64,000 nucleotides of DNA from Devosia marina (GTDB taxonomy: Bacteria; Pseudomonadota; Alphaproteobacteria; Rhizobiales; Devosiaceae), in contig NZ_WQRF01000002.1 in assembly GCF_009758415.1 (NCBI RefSeq), positions 310,001-374,000 of the forward strand, read 5' to 3'. Position numbers and translations under genes: made by a program. Each line of letters starts with the position of its first letter. Position 1 is the stretch's first letter. Below are positions 63,451 through 64,000 of this stretch, in pieces. Under the pieces are notes generated by a model. The model had not been told where the DNA came from. It worked only from the letters and a program-made list of their open reading frames with translations, and made no database searches.

Positions 63451-64000
63451 CGCTTCACGCTGGCCCAGCCACCCGACTTTTCGCTCTCAAAGATCGCGTC
63501 GATCACGCGCATGGATTTTATCGCATCCTCGACACCGTAGGGCAGTGGCGTTCCGCCCAGGACAGCCTGGGCAAAGGCTTCCGCCTGTTCAGTATATTGA
63601 TCGCAGGCGGGCAGGATTTCGCGCCGAGCGAGCGAACCGTCGAATGGAGCGCCGATATCGATGGTAATGGCGCTGCGCTCGTCTGGCGGGGCGTTGAAAG
63701 GTATGACGAGCTCGGCCTTGGCCTTGGCGCCGAAAATCTGCACCCGCTGATGTGGCGTGACCTGTGTAGAGCAGGTGAATGACAATTGGCGCCCGCCGCC
63801 GAAATCGGCCAGCACGGATGCCAGCCGGTCGGTGCCGAAATCGGGATCGCGTTCGACCAACGAAACCACGCGTTCAGGTTCGCCTTCGAAGAAGTAGCGC
63901 GCCGCGGTGATCGGGTAGCAGCCGATATCCATGATGCCGCCACCGCCGATATCGGCCTGGTTGCGCACATTGACGGGGTCGACATTGTGATAGGTGAAGA
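63447..64000 (-). CDS. Gfo/Idh/MocA family oxidoreductase (partial, N-terminus outside window)
   Basis: The frame is open to the window end and reads FTYHNVDPVNVRNQADIGGG then IMDIGCYPITAARYFF, a conserved part of the C-terminal domain. The N-terminal NAD(P)-binding half lies beyond 64000. Substrate unknown; sugar or polyol dehydrogenation is the usual activity. Its stop overlaps the end of the TetR gene. Confidence 0.88.
   Translation of the reverse strand, partial: FTYHNVDPVNVRNQADIGGGGIMDIGCYPITAARYFFEGEPERVVSLVERDPDFGTDRLASVLADFGGGRQLSFTCSTQVTPHQRVQIFGAKAKAELVIPFNAPPDERSAITIDIGAPFDGSLARREILPACDQYTEQAEAFAQAVLGGTPLPYGVEDAIKSMRVIDAIFESEKSGGWASVKR

Overview
The window looks like a chromosome segment of a GC-rich alphaproteobacterium of the order Hyphomicrobiales (Rhizobiales), perhaps close to Devosia or Pelagibacterium. 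The order is suggested by the rimM-trmD-rplS block near leuC, the rsmB-heparinase-purH run, a ccmABCDG cluster, small alphaproteobacterial families (DUF1674, DUF2794, DUF1223, IalB-like, GcrA-like) and a thiamine operon behind a TPP riboswitch. The genus is a guess; no marker gene was compared.

Bases 1-34191 are ordinary chromosome. In order they hold: translation and RNA-modification genes (rplS partial, trmD, rimM); leuC with a small zincin; a flippase/ATP-grasp pair; purH, a heparinase-like protein, rsmB and htpX; the cytochrome c maturation genes ccmA-B-C-D-G; acnA; two acetyltransferases, a Bax-inhibitor-like membrane protein and thpR; two tandem IalB-like secreted proteins; an M20 peptidase; and a FadR-type regulator. 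From 27.2 to 34.2 kb a TPP riboswitch leads a collinear run: ABC permease, ThiY-like binding protein, thiM, thiE, thiD, a fused TRAP permease and a TRAP binding protein. No ABC ATPase is present in this run.

Bases 34687-61668 form a 27-kb integrative element in the 3' end of a tRNA-Ala(CGC) gene. A 14-bp direct repeat of the tRNA end lies at the far left, followed by a DUF4102-type tyrosine integrase. The left half carries an AlpA-like excisionase, an HTH protein whose gene contains three iteron-like repeats, a DEAD/DEAH helicase and a zinc-finger/Toprim primase. A promoter then drives a ribbon-helix-helix protein, two large glycine/alanine-rich virion-like proteins, a string of tiny overlapping genes, a TerS-like protein and a SleB-type hydrolase. 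I found no capsid, portal, tail or large terminase gene, so the element resembles a phage satellite or stripped prophage. The right half carries mostly exported cargo on the minus strand (alginate-lyase-like protein, sunset protein, lipoprotein, nuclease, Clp-like protein), a SOS-associated peptidase, a cold-shock protein, a divergent XRE repressor switch, and a plus-strand run of small early-phage-type genes including a GcrA-like protein and a second excisionase-like protein.

Two non-coding signals tie the element together. One is a set of three att-like sites (left end, middle and inverted, right end), each with a 12-bp-spaced AAGTGGGG pair. The other is a GTTC-N6-GTTC motif shared by the integrase promoter region and the virion-gene promoter region. 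After the tRNA the chromosome resumes with an extended SDR, a divergent TetR regulator and a partial Gfo/Idh/MocA oxidoreductase.
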